A stretch of DNA of 64,000 bases, from positions 14,446,001-14,510,000 of the forward strand of contig CM059622.1 in NCBI GenBank assembly GCA_030435675.1. The letters are read 5' to 3'. The DNA comes from Steinernema hermaphroditum (taxonomy: Eukaryota > Nematoda > Chromadorea > Rhabditida > Steinernematidae). Both the position numbers and the translations under genes were made by a program. Below the pieces are notes generated by a model that saw only the letters and a list, made by a program, of their open reading frames with translations, was not told the DNA's origin and searched no databases. Positions 21,811 to 34,075 of the stretch are shown here, one piece after another; the stretch's first letter is position 1; each line of letters opens with the position of its first letter.

Positions 21811-22629
21811 ATTAGAAATTTAAACATATTTGTACTCTAATGCATAAATAAATGTGATAAACTAAACTAACTAATGTGTGCAATCCAATGTAGTTCGAAT
21901 TTTAAATGGTGATCCAGATACTTGTCATATATATGCTTCCAAAAATCTCTGTACTTCAGGCTTTACATGACTCCGTGTTATTGTTGATCTCATAGGAAAC
22001 CACGCATCAGAACATGCATCCTGCAAGAAAGCATTTCCACAACTCGTCATGACGACAACTTCTCAGAATGAATATCAAATGAGCCAATCAGCCTACCATC
22101 TGGTCACTTATCGCATGTCCCCATTCGTTAGAAACGGAATGACGTGAGAGTCATATGCCACGTGCAATCGTTTCCGTCTCCCTTTGAATTCACTCCTGAC
22201 GCAAGAACAACATAATGAGTAATTGTCGGAATCAGGTCAATGATCTCTTGTTTGTCCGATTGTTCTTTTTTGTGTAGTTTGAGCGTTGACATGAACCTGA
22301 TGTCAACAGTCATGAACATGCTCTTTTGAATACAAGTTGGGGAATTCGTCTTTAAATGACAGCATATCCCCGAAGTTCATTTAGGCAAATAGGCCTTTAA
22401 GGCTTTACCCGGATCTATACACCATGACTTCAATTTTTTTAAATCGCCCTGTTAACGTGCAGTTGAAATTGTATACCAATGGTTCTATATTAAAGGTCGC
22501 TCAATACAGAAAGGTCGGCTTTTCTTTGCTTTTCTTCCTTTTGGAAAGTGCTTCTTGGGAAGTGCTTTTCTTGTAAATTTGGAATGCCCTCATCAGTGTG
22601 GCCAAAAATAAATATATGAACAGTCATGA
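21811..22629. other. Gene-free stretch
   Basis: AT-rich. A polyadenylation-like AATAAATG occurs near 21846, possibly serving the gene at 21336. No other gene is visible. Confidence 0.4.
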
Positions 22630-23115
22630 GTAACGTTGATGATGTTGGTCCCTCGGTCGCTCTCTGAGCCTCTGTTTGGTCAGACGGCGAACTCTGTAAC
22701 TGTTCCGGCTTCCAGAGGGAATTGGGACACCCGGAAGCCATGGTCCCACCATCTGACAACATGATGCCAAACGCCAGGGATCAGGCTGCGTGACATGTTG
22801 AGGCCGACGCCCTGAGGACGCCACCACCGGCGCAGACAGAGTTTTCGGACCAATTACCTCGAACCTCCGAAGCCGACGGCACGATGGTTCAATCTCCGAA
22901 GCTGATCATCTGCCTCAAACACCCCAAGAAAGCGAAGTTTCGCTGCTGTTTCCGGCGATTTCTGGCGTGTTTCCACATAAAGCGCACCACCATCAACGGG
23001 TTCGACCTCACCCTTCCGCCAGGAATGAAGCTGGCTGCAAGAGACGTCCTGTACTTGTCTATTTTCGGTGTCAAGCAAGGCGTATTATCTTTGATTCGTG
23101 AAATAAAGTCGTGAT
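22630..23115 (+). repeat. Dispersed repeat, family R1, copy 2
   Basis: Shares 'cttccgggtgtcccaattcc'-type text (in inverted order) and the 'gtcaagcaaggcg..tttgattcgtgaaataaa' end with 7030-7515. One frame (22884-23114) is open for 76 codons and ends just past an AATAAA, so an old retrocopy of a transcribed sequence is possible, but the other copies are not open. Confidence 0.45.
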
Positions 23116-24049
23116 CAAGATTTTAGGATTTAAAAGGATTAAAAAGTTTGAGGATTTGTGCTGATCTTACTAATTCAGGATTTTTTTTATGTTGGCGTGA
23201 TGGGAAATTTACTCACTCGTTTATAATGCCTATTATCCGATCTACAAGGATTAGCCATCATGCAAATGAGACCGATCTCTTCCCCATCCGATTACTGAAT
23301 CACAACGTCGTGAGTCAATTTCCTTCCACGCCAACGTGTTACATAACAAAACGAATAAATCCATCCAAATCCCACTCGCTAACGCTTCCTACATCATCCA
23401 GTATTCTACTTTATCATACAATATTGCTTTCCGTTTACATATATACAGATCCATCCTACGCATCCTGGAAAACCAGCGCTTAGTTCTTTCACTGTAAATG
23501 TCAGGCCACTTAGCGCTGTCAAAAAGTAGATGTCGTCAAAAGAGCATAGTCGAAGAATACAATTGACATCATTCAAACGAAGACAACAACTGCAGACATG
23601 AATGGAATGTGCATATTGACAGATGAAAACAACGTGCGTGATACAGAATATGAGTACAGAATGACTTGGGCTACACTGTAAGCAAGCTATACGGCTACAT
23701 TCTTTGCTCTATGTAGCGTCTGTTGTCCTCTTGTTTTCGCTATCGCTTCGCAAAAGGCAAATTTTGGTTCCTTCTGATTCGCATATTTCTTTTCAACATT
23801 CTTTCTTAAAAATGAGAACATCGGATTTCAAATTTCAAAATCTCACTTGCACGTACCTCAAAGTCAAGGTCAAATTTGATCGTTGTGACAATAGGTTAAG
23901 AGCGAGCGACACCTACCATCAATTTAGCTATCTGTGCGTTTATCTGGTGGTCTTTCATTTACATCGGTAGCGATCGATCGGGTCAATTCGCTCTCTAAGA
24001 AATGAACTGGTTACGGATCGCTAATGACACAACGGTCGCTCGGGCTCCC
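23116..24049. other. Gene-free stretch
   Basis: AT-rich sequence with short frames only. Nothing supportable. Confidence 0.4.
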
Positions 24050-24230
24050 AGAATCCCTGGAACACGAGGTTTATGCAGTTCCAAACGTCTTGCCAAGAAG
24101 CCAGTCACCACCACACGACCACCCGCGCAGCCATGAGCAGTCGAAAAAGCGTTGAAACCCTGAAGCTAGCGCCATCAGCTGCACCGATGATGCGATCCCA
24201 CTTCGCACGCAGTGCCACTGATCACAATGG
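24050..24230. repeat. Dispersed repeat, family R2, copy 2
   Basis: Homologous to 3090-3270 in direct orientation, around the shared core 'aacgtcttgccaagaagcca'. Confidence 0.5.
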
Positions 24231-25423
24231 ATGCACCTTATTCCGATTCTTTCGGTTTTCCTGTTTTTCTTGGTATCAGTTTTTGCGTCTGAAGTTCAGG
24301 CTCCTGTTTCTGGGACACGCGACCACAAATTTTACTTAGATGTTCGGCTTCAAAGCTCGTCGATTGAATTACGATGAAGCTGAAGCATTTCTAGCCTGTC
24401 ACATTCTTGCAGATCCTTCAAGATTACTGTCAGAATCTCAGTGGTGATAATGTCATGGTTACAACTTTGGCAAAAAAAGCCAATATAAGAACAGGATCTA
24501 ATACAAATCATGAAAGCTGCTTTCACTGTTTATGAGCCACTTTTTCTGTTCCCAGATCTTACAGTTTCCAAAAAAGCCGATAAAACTTTTTCAAGCTTTT
24601 CCCTGATAATGTATGTGATCACTATGTTCTAACTACAGATCCTCATCCCGGAAATCTCTATCTATCCGCCTAAAAGCCCGATAGCTTCTCGGATTACTCT
24701 CACATCACACTTCCGCTCGGTTCTTATTTTGGCAAATCTGACCAAACCTTTTTTTTGTGTCGGATCACAGTAAATCCCTCAACAACCATTACAAAAAGTG
24801 CAGCGACTTAAACCCACACATCCTTTGCGGGTGAAATTGAAAGCCGAAATATACATATTCATGTTTTTCATTATTTGAAAGAAGTGCAGCCGTTTTCGAA
24901 AACAGTAGAAATATGAGAAGGATGGCGAGTGCGTATTCTCCAAATGGACGTCTGCGGAACGAGGCTATAAACAACATAAGATTTTAACAAGCCCCTGTTT
25001 TTATGGATGACGTAGTTTTGGAGAATGCTCTTGTTTTCATGGATCTTTATGCAGCCGTTGTCGACCTATCGTTTCCTCGTACAACGTACGTCGCAATGGC
25101 ACTCTGCAATCACAGACAGGAAATTGGAATCCTTTGCCAAATGCATTTTGGGAAACTATCACATTCACGCGACCATTTCTTTGTTTGATTCATTAGCAAT
25201 TGGCGTCGGGTATCCCTCTCTGCTCTCATTTTTCTTGGAGCTAGTATACTGGCCGCGATTTCGACATCGTGAAAACTGCCTCTATAGTTTTTTGTACTAG
25301 ACTCGGTTCATAGCGTTATCCCATATCGCCTAGCAGCATAATCAACTATAGTTCATACTGAAAACGATCAGCAAAAGGTTCAACTTGTTCGCTAGAACTG
25401 AAATCAGTTCAGCGAAAAATTTC
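24231..25423. other. Gene-free stretch
   Basis: No exon, RNA gene or well-defined repeat was recognised. Confidence 0.4.
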
Positions 25424-25507
25424 TGTCATCCGCAGGATTCGAACCTGCGCCCTCCGAAGAGGACTGCGACCTGAACGCAGCGCCTTAGACCACTCGGCCA
25501 GAATGAC
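25424..25507 (-). tRNA. tRNA-Leu (anticodon CAG)
   Basis: An 84-base cloverleaf on the minus strand. Acceptor stem GTCATTC/GGATGAC, anticodon stem CTGCG/CGCAG around the loop TTCAGGT, a long class II variable arm, and T-arm GCAGGTTCGAATCCTGC. The discriminator is A, followed by a T-run that would terminate Pol III. Confidence 0.95.
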
Positions 25508-26028
25508 ATCGTTGGTGGTGCTGATCTAATTATGTCACTTTCAAGGGTTGACTGCCATGCTCTAAGCGCTTTGGGCAAAACTACCGTATGAATAAAAGAC
25601 ATGATAATGTCAACGATATGGGTAATTCGCTTTACTTTTCAACAACAAACACTAAAAATCCAACAATTGAAGTTTTCGTCATCAAAACACTATTACTTCG
25701 TTCGTTCTTTGTCTAAAATGTCATATCGCAAAGGTTACTTTCGCTTTTTTTCGACCCACGCAAGCCGTAATGAACAAAGTTACGAGACAAACGTTGGATT
25801 TCATTGTGACCTACCGTAGTTACTTACAAACAGAAAACATTTTTCTACTACAAAACACTCTCCGGGAGTTCAGAGATGAACTGATGCACTGTTCGTAAGT
25901 GCGTGCATACGTAGCAGATATTGTAAATGACCCATACTTGAGTGGAGCGTATTCATAAAAATGTATTTTGGGGTTACTATTTTGATGAGAAATCAGTCAT
26001 AACTGATTCGTCACAACACAACAAACAT
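25508..26028. other. Spacer between inverted tRNA-Leu genes
   Basis: AT-rich, no gene seen. Confidence 0.5.
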
Positions 26029-26112
26029 GTCATTCTGGCCGAGTGGTCTAAGGCGCTGCGTTCAGGTCGCAGTCCTCTTCGGAGGGCGCAGGTTCGAATC
26101 CTGCGGATGGCA
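26029..26112 (+). tRNA. tRNA-Leu (anticodon CAG), second copy
   Basis: Identical to the copy at 25424-25507 except for the 3' acceptor strand (GGATGGC instead of GGATGAC), which replaces one A-T pair with a G-T wobble. The gene is followed by a T-run (Pol III terminator). It is oriented head-to-head with the first copy across about 520 bases. Confidence 0.95.
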
Positions 26113-26241
26113 GAAATTTTTTTCGAATCTGGATTTGATCGCTGCAAAAGATTAAGTCCACGCAAATGTCTCCTGTTTAGTTTTTTTCGGGCTACATAAA
26201 CAATGAGATCATAATTCTTACCGTTGAACGTCAATACTCCC

Positions 26242-26411
26242 AAAAAAGGTCTAAAATTACACGTTGAACGGTGCGCAATTGCTTACTCACCCTCGTAAAC
26301 AATATTTACTATAAAGCTTTTTACGTGATTTTGTGTTTCAATGAACCATCATAGTAGTTATTGTTTACAAGAGTGAGAAATTGCGTCAACGTGTAATTTT
26401 AGACCTTTTTT
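26242..26411. mobile_element. MITE with about 60-base inverted arms
   Basis: Left arm begins AAAAAAGGTCTAAAATTACA. The right arm is its inverted copy, ending at 26411. The arms match over about 60 bases with indels, meeting near 'gtaaacaata..tactat'. No open frame. A target duplication is not evident. Confidence 0.75.
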
Positions 26412-27976
26412 GAGATCGCTGACGTGCAATGGCAATAGTTGTGATCTCTTTTTTACCCAAGATTTAGGGCAAAGAAAGAACCGAAGGGGACGCGTTTATT
26501 TTTCCTCTGTTCCCTAAGATTCTTCTTGGACTTGTTAGTCTATTGGAACGAGATATAAAGCGATTACATTTTTGATTGGAATGGTGTAATATGATTGGCA
26601 CTTCTTGTTGTCGTTTCCGTTTGTGACACATGAATGTTATTAGCGGGCAGTTCCGTCCTTCGCCACGACATCGAACTTGCGGAGGTGGCGACTGAACAAG
26701 AGTCAGATCTGTTATGACTGCACGCCAAAGCAAAACATGGGCGATTAACGATATTACACCTTTTAAGAATTGTTGTGATAGTAAACACTTTAAGTTTGCG
26801 TCAGTTACCAAAACGTCACGTCTGTACCGAGCTTACCGAGCTTATACTTTTGAATCAATGGCTTATGCCGTGCAAGGCGTCCTAGAAAACAGATAAATAT
26901 CACACCGTAGTCCTCGTTTGTCTTCTTTCTTCGGCACGGGGGGCGCGATGTCAGAGTTGCAGAGGCCATCCCATTACTTTGCGCGGGCACGGGAGAGGCC
27001 AAGAACTGATTACGGTAGAGGCGCAGACGGTGAAGCACTGCGAACGGAGCAGATCCAATCATGTATTCGGCTGGCGATCGTTCGGTGAGATTCATTCTGC
27101 GATCACAATGCTCATTTACCATGTCGTTCTCTGGAGTAAGACCAATGACTTCTGTAAGAAGCGGATTCTAGAATTTTGGGCCAAAGATGGTCACGAAACA
27201 CTCCATTAACCCGATGATCTTTTATGTGTGGAGCATCTTCGAAAAGAAGGCTTGTCCTGTTCCCCATGTAACAGTCGATTCCCCTAGTGGCCGTTCACCA
27301 ATAAGCACGACACTTCTCCATATCGGCCATCGGAAAAAAATTTTCCGAGGCGTTTTGAAACCTGTGTTGCCGCAGAAAGTGGCCGTTCCGAACTGGATCT
27401 ATGGTATTTATTTCACGCATCTGTGTGACACAATGAGGAACTGACCGATCTGCTGGAAGAAAGAAGAAGAACCCTTTAAAGGTCAGCCCTTGCCAGATTT
27501 AAATCTGCCTTCATTTTGTGGTATTTGTATAGAATTTTCATTCTTCGGGTGGTTTCCTTGTTGACGTCACAACATTTACTGTGCCAGAACTTCCCAAATA
27601 TTAGACACTAATTCAATCGGTTCCACTGTCCCTCGCATCCCATGCTCTGCAGCTACTCCACTAGTCGTGACGTGTCTTATTTCCTCAACAACAACAAAAA
27701 CTTCCCCATCTAATTATCCATATTTGCACTTGACAAGCTGTGACAAATTTATTGTCCACATTTGACAACAAGGAAATAACTAGATTTCCGCCAACAACGT
27801 GACTTCCATCGAAGAACTCGTGTTGCCCTGTCCCAGAAATGTTCCTACAATTAGATCGTTGTGCCGTAGATCTGGATCACGTCAAATAAGGACATCATAT
27901 TTTGGCGGGATGCTGGATTAAATCAATCGGACAACAACAGCTTGTTTTTAAAAGAATATCGCGTAGGCACAACGTG
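26412..27976. other. Gene-poor stretch with a diverged R1-like segment
   Basis: About 26830-27100 resembles family R1 (shared 'gtgcaaggcgtc', 'attcattctgcg' order) but is too diverged to delimit. No gene is supported in the rest. Confidence 0.35.
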
Positions 27977-27978
27977 AA

Positions 27979-28321
27979 TATTTATTTATTTATTTAAAAT
28001 TATGCACGATCAATTATAATAGTCTACAATAATGATAACAGGGAAACAGATTTAGAGAACGGTGCATAGAGATAGAAAAGATTCCCATTATACACAATAA
28101 TAAACTAGAATGAACAACCGTCAGTGAGGCTATAGGCGATCATCTCGTACTAGGAACCAGGCTAGCAGTTGCCTTCGAAAGATACTCGAAGTTTTCGATT
28201 TCACAATGTCTTCTGAGAGATTATTCCAGATAGATATGACTAAGTTAGAGAAATAACGACGGAATCTTTCCGTCTTTCGAACAGTAGGATGGATTCTGTA
28301 CAGTGACCGTGACCTAGTGCG
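27979..28321 (-). mobile_element. 3' end of a CR1/jockey-like LINE
   Basis: On the minus strand, 28321 down to 28130 is open for 63 codons and reads as the C-terminal end of a non-LTR reverse transcriptase. It has an 'R-x-x-x-F-R-R-Y-F-S' stretch followed by WNNLSEDIV and a short helical end, then a stop. The 3' untranslated part ends in a TAAA tandem tail (27979-27996 on the + strand as TTTA repeats), typical of this class. It is 5'-truncated and non-functional. Confidence 0.75.
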
Positions 28322-28389
28322 AGGTAGCCATGCAAATCATTTGGAGTGCGCTTATTTGGAGGGAAATATAATTGAAAGTAGCTGATATT

Positions 28390-28485
28390 CTCGAAGAATA
28401 ATACACTCAGATAGTAGTACTAGTGGGTCGAATTTCAGCCGAATCGGCTGGGGGTTAGGGTTGACTGTTCCATTGTAAGTGTTAG
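28390..28485. repeat. Short dispersed repeat (partner at 60820-60900)
   Basis: The order 'taatacactcagatagta', 'gccgaatcg.ctggggg', 'tgttcc.ttgtaa' occurs in both places in direct orientation. Confidence 0.6.
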
Positions 28486-30253
28486 CAAAGATAGGCTGCT
28501 TTTTGAGCCCCTTTGTTGAATGCAAAGGAACAGTGTGCTGGTACTGTAACTGATCCTGAATCATTTTTTAAATAATAACCCCCTCCCCCTCCAGTGCAGT
28601 CGCTTACAAATTGATGAAGCATTGTGGGTGAGCAATTTTGTTGCATTGTTAAAATGTCGAAAAAATGACTAATCTGTTGATGACTAAATTCGACGACCTT
28701 ACACAGTGGCTGATTCAATGCTCGACGACTCAATGAAATTATGCTGCATTGATCTAGCCCGACATGCGTTATCCATGCCATCGTTTCTATTCAGGCAGAC
28801 CCTCCCACGACCTTCTGATGTTTCCATCTCTGAATCATGCTGATTATTCACATGACCCCTTTGTTTTTATGTCTGAAACGTTGAACAGTAGGGGCATCTC
28901 AGAGTATTTTTACTGGGCTAGATATAGAGAATTTCCTCACGTACTTGCCTACAAAATAATGATGTGATCACAGGTTCAGCCGCGGCCATCTAGGGTCTAG
29001 CATCACCAGATAAGATATCAGATGACGTCCTTCTCATTAGTAGTATGTACTTCAGTCGCAGAATCATGGGCATGATCAGAAACATATTCAAAACATGTTT
29101 CTTGAGTATAAAATGGATTATCCAAAAAAGGTCACTTTGGATCCTTGGATCCACGAAGCAACACTAAACACCAAACTTGTTAAACCTTTTAGACCATGTT
29201 ACTGTTACTGTACAAGCATATTAGCAGACTACGATCGAAGGAGCATTGACATTGAACTCAATTTCGTTTAATGTAGTCAATAGCCAAGGAACTGCTCCAA
29301 AACACATCATCATAGATAACAAGCACCGTCACTACCGTCTGATCATGTTACACTATAGAAACATGTCCTCGTGAGCTACACTATCGCCGTCCACGTCTGA
29401 TTAACTTAATCCGTGCACTTATAACTTCACAACAGGAAGAGCACGTATGTTCAAAACATATTAATACTCTTTTCCGTCATTTTAAAATCAAATTGTTTCG
29501 ATGAGGCATGGTGCATCAATCAACTTTTTTTGTCTTTTGTTATTGACTTTTAACATGGGACTATAGAAGTGTCCGTCGAGATATATATAGTCGAGAGGGA
29601 AAAACCTATTCAAGTGAACGGAGTACGAATACAATACAATGTACGGTTCTAATTAAAAGTCTCTGATCCGTTAGCAGTGTACCGGGCAGTGCGCTGACCC
29701 CGAAAAGTTCAGGACCTTGCAAAATGCGTTATTCAAGTTTTGTCCGTTCGAATCTGTATCAAAAGTTACGCTCACATAACCCACATCGAAACATTTCCTT
29801 GCTAGTGAATGCAATAGTTCAATATGTAGTGAATGAGCGGCATCAACTCGTTTCATCCATCCCCCTGGTGTCCATCGCGGGGTTTGGACTGTCTCTCTTG
29901 GAACCTGGACCGTCCCGTCTACTGATGAAGCTAAAGAGATCGGAAGAATCGCTCGGATCATTTTGGCGAGCAACCTCAGGATCTTTGGGTAAACTACCTT
30001 TGGCAGCGGGCTGCCGCCGCTTTAGAGCGGTCGAAATTCCACGGTAGGCGCTTGAAATAGCTTTACACCTTTCTTGGAACCTGGACCGTCCCGTCCCGAA
30101 CGTCCCAAAGACCTGAAGTGTCCTCGCCACTAAACTAACTGTGATTGAAGGATTTCGTGAACAGAAATTTCACGATTTTTCATTTTACCTTCCCGTGTTC
30201 TTATGTACACAGTGAGCGGGCGGCTCTATAACTCCATTTTTGCTGAACATCTA
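28486..30253. other. Gene-free stretch
   Basis: Contains a short direct repeat of 'cttggaacctggaccgtccc' (29898 and 30073) with a GC-richer interval between (29860-30110). No gene is supported. Confidence 0.4.
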
Positions 30254-31581
30254 TACAGGGTGGCGCATAAATACTGTAAGTGGAAAAACTGCTCATAACT
30301 TTTCATTTACGACAAGGAAACAAAATGAATTCATAACTGTAAGATTGGCGAGGAAATTCTGTACAACATACTTGAACTCTGTTCGAAATGCCCTCCTTGA
30401 CAGTTTGATTAAGGCGTTCAGACGATTCTGGAAATTCTTCAGGATTCCCGCGGTGACTTTTGGCATGATTTCCTTCCAAGCGGTCTTCAGAGAGCGCTCC
30501 AGGGAATTCACACTATCGTGGCTTGTAGCGCATACGTTTGTCTCTAGGACTGACCAAACAGCGAAGTCGAGAGGGTTGAGGACCGGAGAGTTCCGCAGCC
30601 AAACATCTTTCCTCTTGACCCAACATCCTTCCTTCACATGGTTGGCTGTGACGAGACAAGGGTATTCTTGACTCCATGGCCAGGCGTCCAGTCCTGCTGA
30701 AACGTCCATGCGGTGTTGAGGGACAGATCTAGGGCCCAGGATTTCACCACGCCGTTCAGAACCAGGTTTCGGCAGTTCTCGCCATGGCAGGTCACCTTTT
30801 TTTTCATTGGCGTCGAAGAAAACGAGCTCTACGTTCCCAAGTCCAGAAACCCCGGCCCAAACCATGATGGACTTTGGGAAATGGCTCTTTTCGATGGTGA
30901 CGTTGCGGGGAGAGCCTTTCGGAAGACGTTCACAGTGATCCCGGGTGTTTCGCACCGGATCAACGATGAAAATCTTCTCATCCGAGAACAGGATTTTCTG
31001 GATGCTCCCTCCGCGGACTTCGACCTTTATCTTCCGACACTTGTCCTGTCTTACGGCTTTCATTTTGATCGTCCAAGAGCTAGCTGTATGCCATCTTATA
31101 GGAGTCGAGTCCGCGATTTTCTTTCACAAATTTTCTCTGCGATCCCTCAATGACTCCCTGTTATTCGACCAGTTTTCTTATGGATATGACCAGATTCTGC
31201 TTGATCTTGTTCCAAATGGCTTCTGTGGTCCTTGCTGTTTTGGACTGTTCTCGGTCTTTCACTTATTTGGCAAACCGTGATTCCTCCTGTCTCTTGAAAG
31301 TGTTCGACAAAACTCTGGACTTGAAAAAAATGGAATTTCCTTAACTTTTCAATTTCCGGAATCGGCATTCCACACTTTTAATCAGCGATGGTAGCAAAAC
31401 GGTCATTTTGGGACACCATTTTGTCGAAGGGGCAAGGAGAAAAATAACAGGGGAAACAGTAATCCTAGATCAAAAAAGAACGAGGAACACGAATATAACA
31501 ACAGAAGTGGTACAAAAAGGCGAAAAAGCAGGACAAATTGAAAAGTTTGACCCACTTACAGTATTTATGCGCCACCCTGTA
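30254..31581 (-). mobile_element. maT/mariner-type DNA transposon with intact ends
   Basis: The element spans 30256-31579 and is flanked by TA on both sides (30254-30255 and 31580-31581). The terminal inverted repeats are 28 bases and perfectly matched, starting CAGGGTGGCGCATAAATACT. Length of about 1.32 kb, TA target site and the coding content agree with a Tc1/mariner-superfamily element. The transposase is decayed (see the pseudogene entry), but the ends could still be mobilised in trans. Confidence 0.93.
30293..31418 (-). pseudogene. Transposase remnant of the mariner-type element
   Basis: The longest frame (30293-31063) has the first catalytic Asp motif ILFSDEKIF, a SIMVWAGVSGLG block and the end block NPLDFAVWSVLE, in the spacing of Tc1/mariner (maT-like) DDE/D transposases. 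The N-terminal part lies in another frame (31147-31418), with a stop soon after the likely start at about 31418, so at least one stop and one frameshift are present. The second catalytic region is out of register, and the SPDLNPLD block reads SPVLNPLD. Not expected to be active. Confidence 0.85.
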
Positions 31582-32585
31582 CTGTGGCACACATTTTTCG
31601 AATTTTGGTTCGCAAACAAGCAAAGAGTGAAGTGGACATAAATCTCTCGTACAAGGTGTCTTATTCATCGCTTCCAGCACATCATAATTCAAAGATTAGC
31701 TCACTATCATACGGTACTTTAAGGTTTCCTATATTGTGCCAACGGAAGCCCGTGCCACATTATACTCTGTCGCAAACACCTCATAAATGATGCATTTCAA
31801 ATGGATCCGTTCACAACATCGAGGTTCCGTGTCTATTTCCGAACATACAAACAGTAGAACAATCCTTTGTAGTCCCTTAAGGATCGACTTGTGAGCTCAG
31901 TTCCCCCTCGAAATTTAATTTTCCTCCCTTGGCTCCGAACTGACGTCTTGGCATGTCATGCGCACCCCAAAAAACGATAAAAACAATCTGGAGTTCATTG
32001 GGTCGTGGAAATTTTATGGCTCGTAGCGGCGAGAAAACAAATCCAATCATCGAAGCACTCTTCTATGAGAATGTTCTGCAGATGCATGATTTCATTGTAT
32101 CGGCGCTTTTAATAGAAAATATCAAACATTATGTGTCTCAAGCATGGAAGCATCTTTCCGGCACTATTTTGAGCGCAGACAATCTTGATGTTTTCGGAAT
32201 TGGGATCATCTCACGTTGTCTGAATGGCGAAGAGGATGTGAATAATTCAACATTGACGGGAATAGATTGTTTTCCGGTATGGCGACAGTCAAAGGTCATT
32301 TAGTCACCGAAGGAAGTAGAAAGATGGATTCTTATCAAAACATAGTTATCGTCATCTTGGCGTGTTTCTATGCCAGTTCCGCTAGCTGTGATTGGTGAAT
32401 TTTGTGGTCAGACATTTCATCACTTTTCAGACATCTCGTCACTTCGGTTTACTTTTCTCGAATAGGCACCAGACTGTGTAACAAAAACAAATGAGATTCT
32501 TTCAAGAACGAACCTGTCGTGATTTCAATAGTGAACGAATAACGAAGTCTATGTTTTAAAAAGATCTTGAAAACAACAAAAGATT
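31582..32585. other. Gene-free stretch
   Basis: An open frame at 31953-32303 has no recognisable features. Nothing else is supported. Confidence 0.4.
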
Positions 32586-32655
32586 TGCATCGGCCGGGAA
32601 TCGAACACGGGCCGCCCCGTGGCAGGCGAGCATTCTACCACTGAACCACCGATGC
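32586..32655 (-). tRNA. tRNA-Gly (anticodon GCC)
   Basis: A 70-base cloverleaf on the minus strand. Acceptor GCATCGG/CCGATGC, D-arm GGTTCAGTGGTAGAAT, anticodon loop CTGCCAC and T-arm TGTTCGATTCCC. The pattern is that of the standard eukaryotic tRNA-Gly(GCC). Confidence 0.93.
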
Positions 32656-33440
32656 TCGGACGCTGGTCACACGCTTTTGTTGATGTCACCATTGTAATAG
32701 ACCGCTTTAATGATCATTTATCTCCAGTGTGAACGATATTACGTCGTTCAGGACGTCTAATAAGCGCAAAAAGACACAGCATCATACCATAGCTGTCGGA
32801 CTTCTTCTGGTTTTGGCGCGCGATACGATAGCAGAGTCGGATGAGGCGGAGTACCGTTTTCGATGGAGCGCTTAGACGATACAGCAGTGACTTTGTTCGG
32901 TTCGGCTGGTGATTCAAACGTGCACATCTCAAAGCATTTTATCATAGGGTTTGCACTTGAAGTCGATGACTCGGCGTTTTTTGACTCGAATGCCAGCCCT
33001 ATCTCTTCATTCGAAAATGGCGACAGCTACATGATGGAACCAGCTTTTTCCTCTGTTTTCTTGTTCTGTGTGACTTTCTGCTGAAAACATTTTTTCCGTG
33101 GTGAACTTAAGGAGTTTCTTGGAGATTTTCTAATTTTTGCATATTCGCTTTCCAGGTAAATATTTGTTCACAGTTTTTTTTCCTACCACGCGCTTTCGTT
33201 TTAAATTCCCAGAGAAGTCCTTAATCCGTGGGGAACTGTTCTATAGCACAACCGAGAAGCGTCATGTTTTGTAGTTAGCTACTATTCTGAAAATGCTGTC
33301 TAGACGATCACGGTATATCTGCGATCCATCTAATCCAGATTCAAAATAAGCAGCGATTTCTGCCTCTTTATGTAGTCACATTAATTCTGTGCATAGGGTG
33401 CTAATTTCTGATGTAATCATGAGATTTGGTGGTCTAAACA
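32656..33440. other. Gene-free stretch
   Basis: No gene or repeat recognised. Confidence 0.4.
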
Positions 33441-33570
33441 CATACGGGTCTATGAAGTGGGAATATGCTTCCAAGATCGCCCAGGAACCGTCCGAGAAAT
33501 GGCCAACGAAGCTCGAAGCATGGCAACAACTAGTAGCGCGCCCCATCAACAGAATGAGGATTACATGAGG
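33441..33570 (+). mobile_element. Possible LINE (RTE-like) 3' coding remnant
   Basis: The + frame reads MKWEYASKIAQEPSEKWPTK followed by LEAW. This resembles the W-x-x-x-I-A...W-x-x-x-x-x-x-W segment at the C-terminus of RTE-type reverse transcriptases. It breaks at a stop shortly after. Short and degraded, so tentative. Confidence 0.35.
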
Positions 33571-33744
33571 GGCGAAATCGGGATACAACGGTGGTCGACA
33601 CCGACAAGAGAGGAAGATCCTGGGATGCATTGATCGGAAACTAATACGCCTGATCTCAGACTGGTTGGCAATTCAGTACCTCTCCTTGAGGAGGTGAGCT
33701 TTACGGAACACGAAGGTTTTGTACTCGAATTGATCAATCCTCGT

Positions 33745-34075
33745 TAATTGCTGTTGCTAATCCTCGCAAGACGCGAAATGAAGAGAAGCAGGAAGCGATG
33801 ATTGAGTGGGGACTCGAACCCGGGCCTGGAAAATGGTAACCAAAACAATACCCACTTCGGCCACACAGACAGTTGGGACTCTATTTGCAAATTTGACTAA
33901 CATGATTTGAACGGTGCTGTTTACATGATCAGGCCTGTTTACACGCATAATATTGCGGTCCTTTGGGGTTAACGTTCAATAATATATACCTTTCAGTTCG
34001 ATCTGAGCCGCACACTTCGGAAGGTTTCCTTATTCAGCTATATTTCTCGGGAACTCGGGTGCATTTCCCTGTAAG
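33745..34075 (-). mobile_element. tRNA-derived SINE, copy 1
   Basis: On the minus strand the head has an A-box-like TGGCCGAAGTGGGTA and a B-box GGTTCGAGTCC, spaced as in a Pol III promoter. The body that follows at lower coordinates ('aagcgatgattgag') and precedes at higher ones ('ggttaacgttcaata', 'gatctgagc') is shared with 40005-40240. It does not form a functional cloverleaf. Confidence 0.7.

Noticed and set aside
22884..23114. Small protein gene of 76 codons
   Set aside because: The interval belongs to a dispersed repeat, and the frame is not conserved in the other copies. Possible old retrocopy only.
29724..30130. Possible gene on either strand with GC-rich composition
   Set aside because: Frames on both strands are open over the same interval and contain a short direct repeat. 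No splice sites or homology were recognised.
33805..33870. tRNA gene
   Set aside because: It has A- and B-box-like motifs, but the anticodon and acceptor stems do not pair, and the same head with a shared body occurs elsewhere, so it is a SINE.
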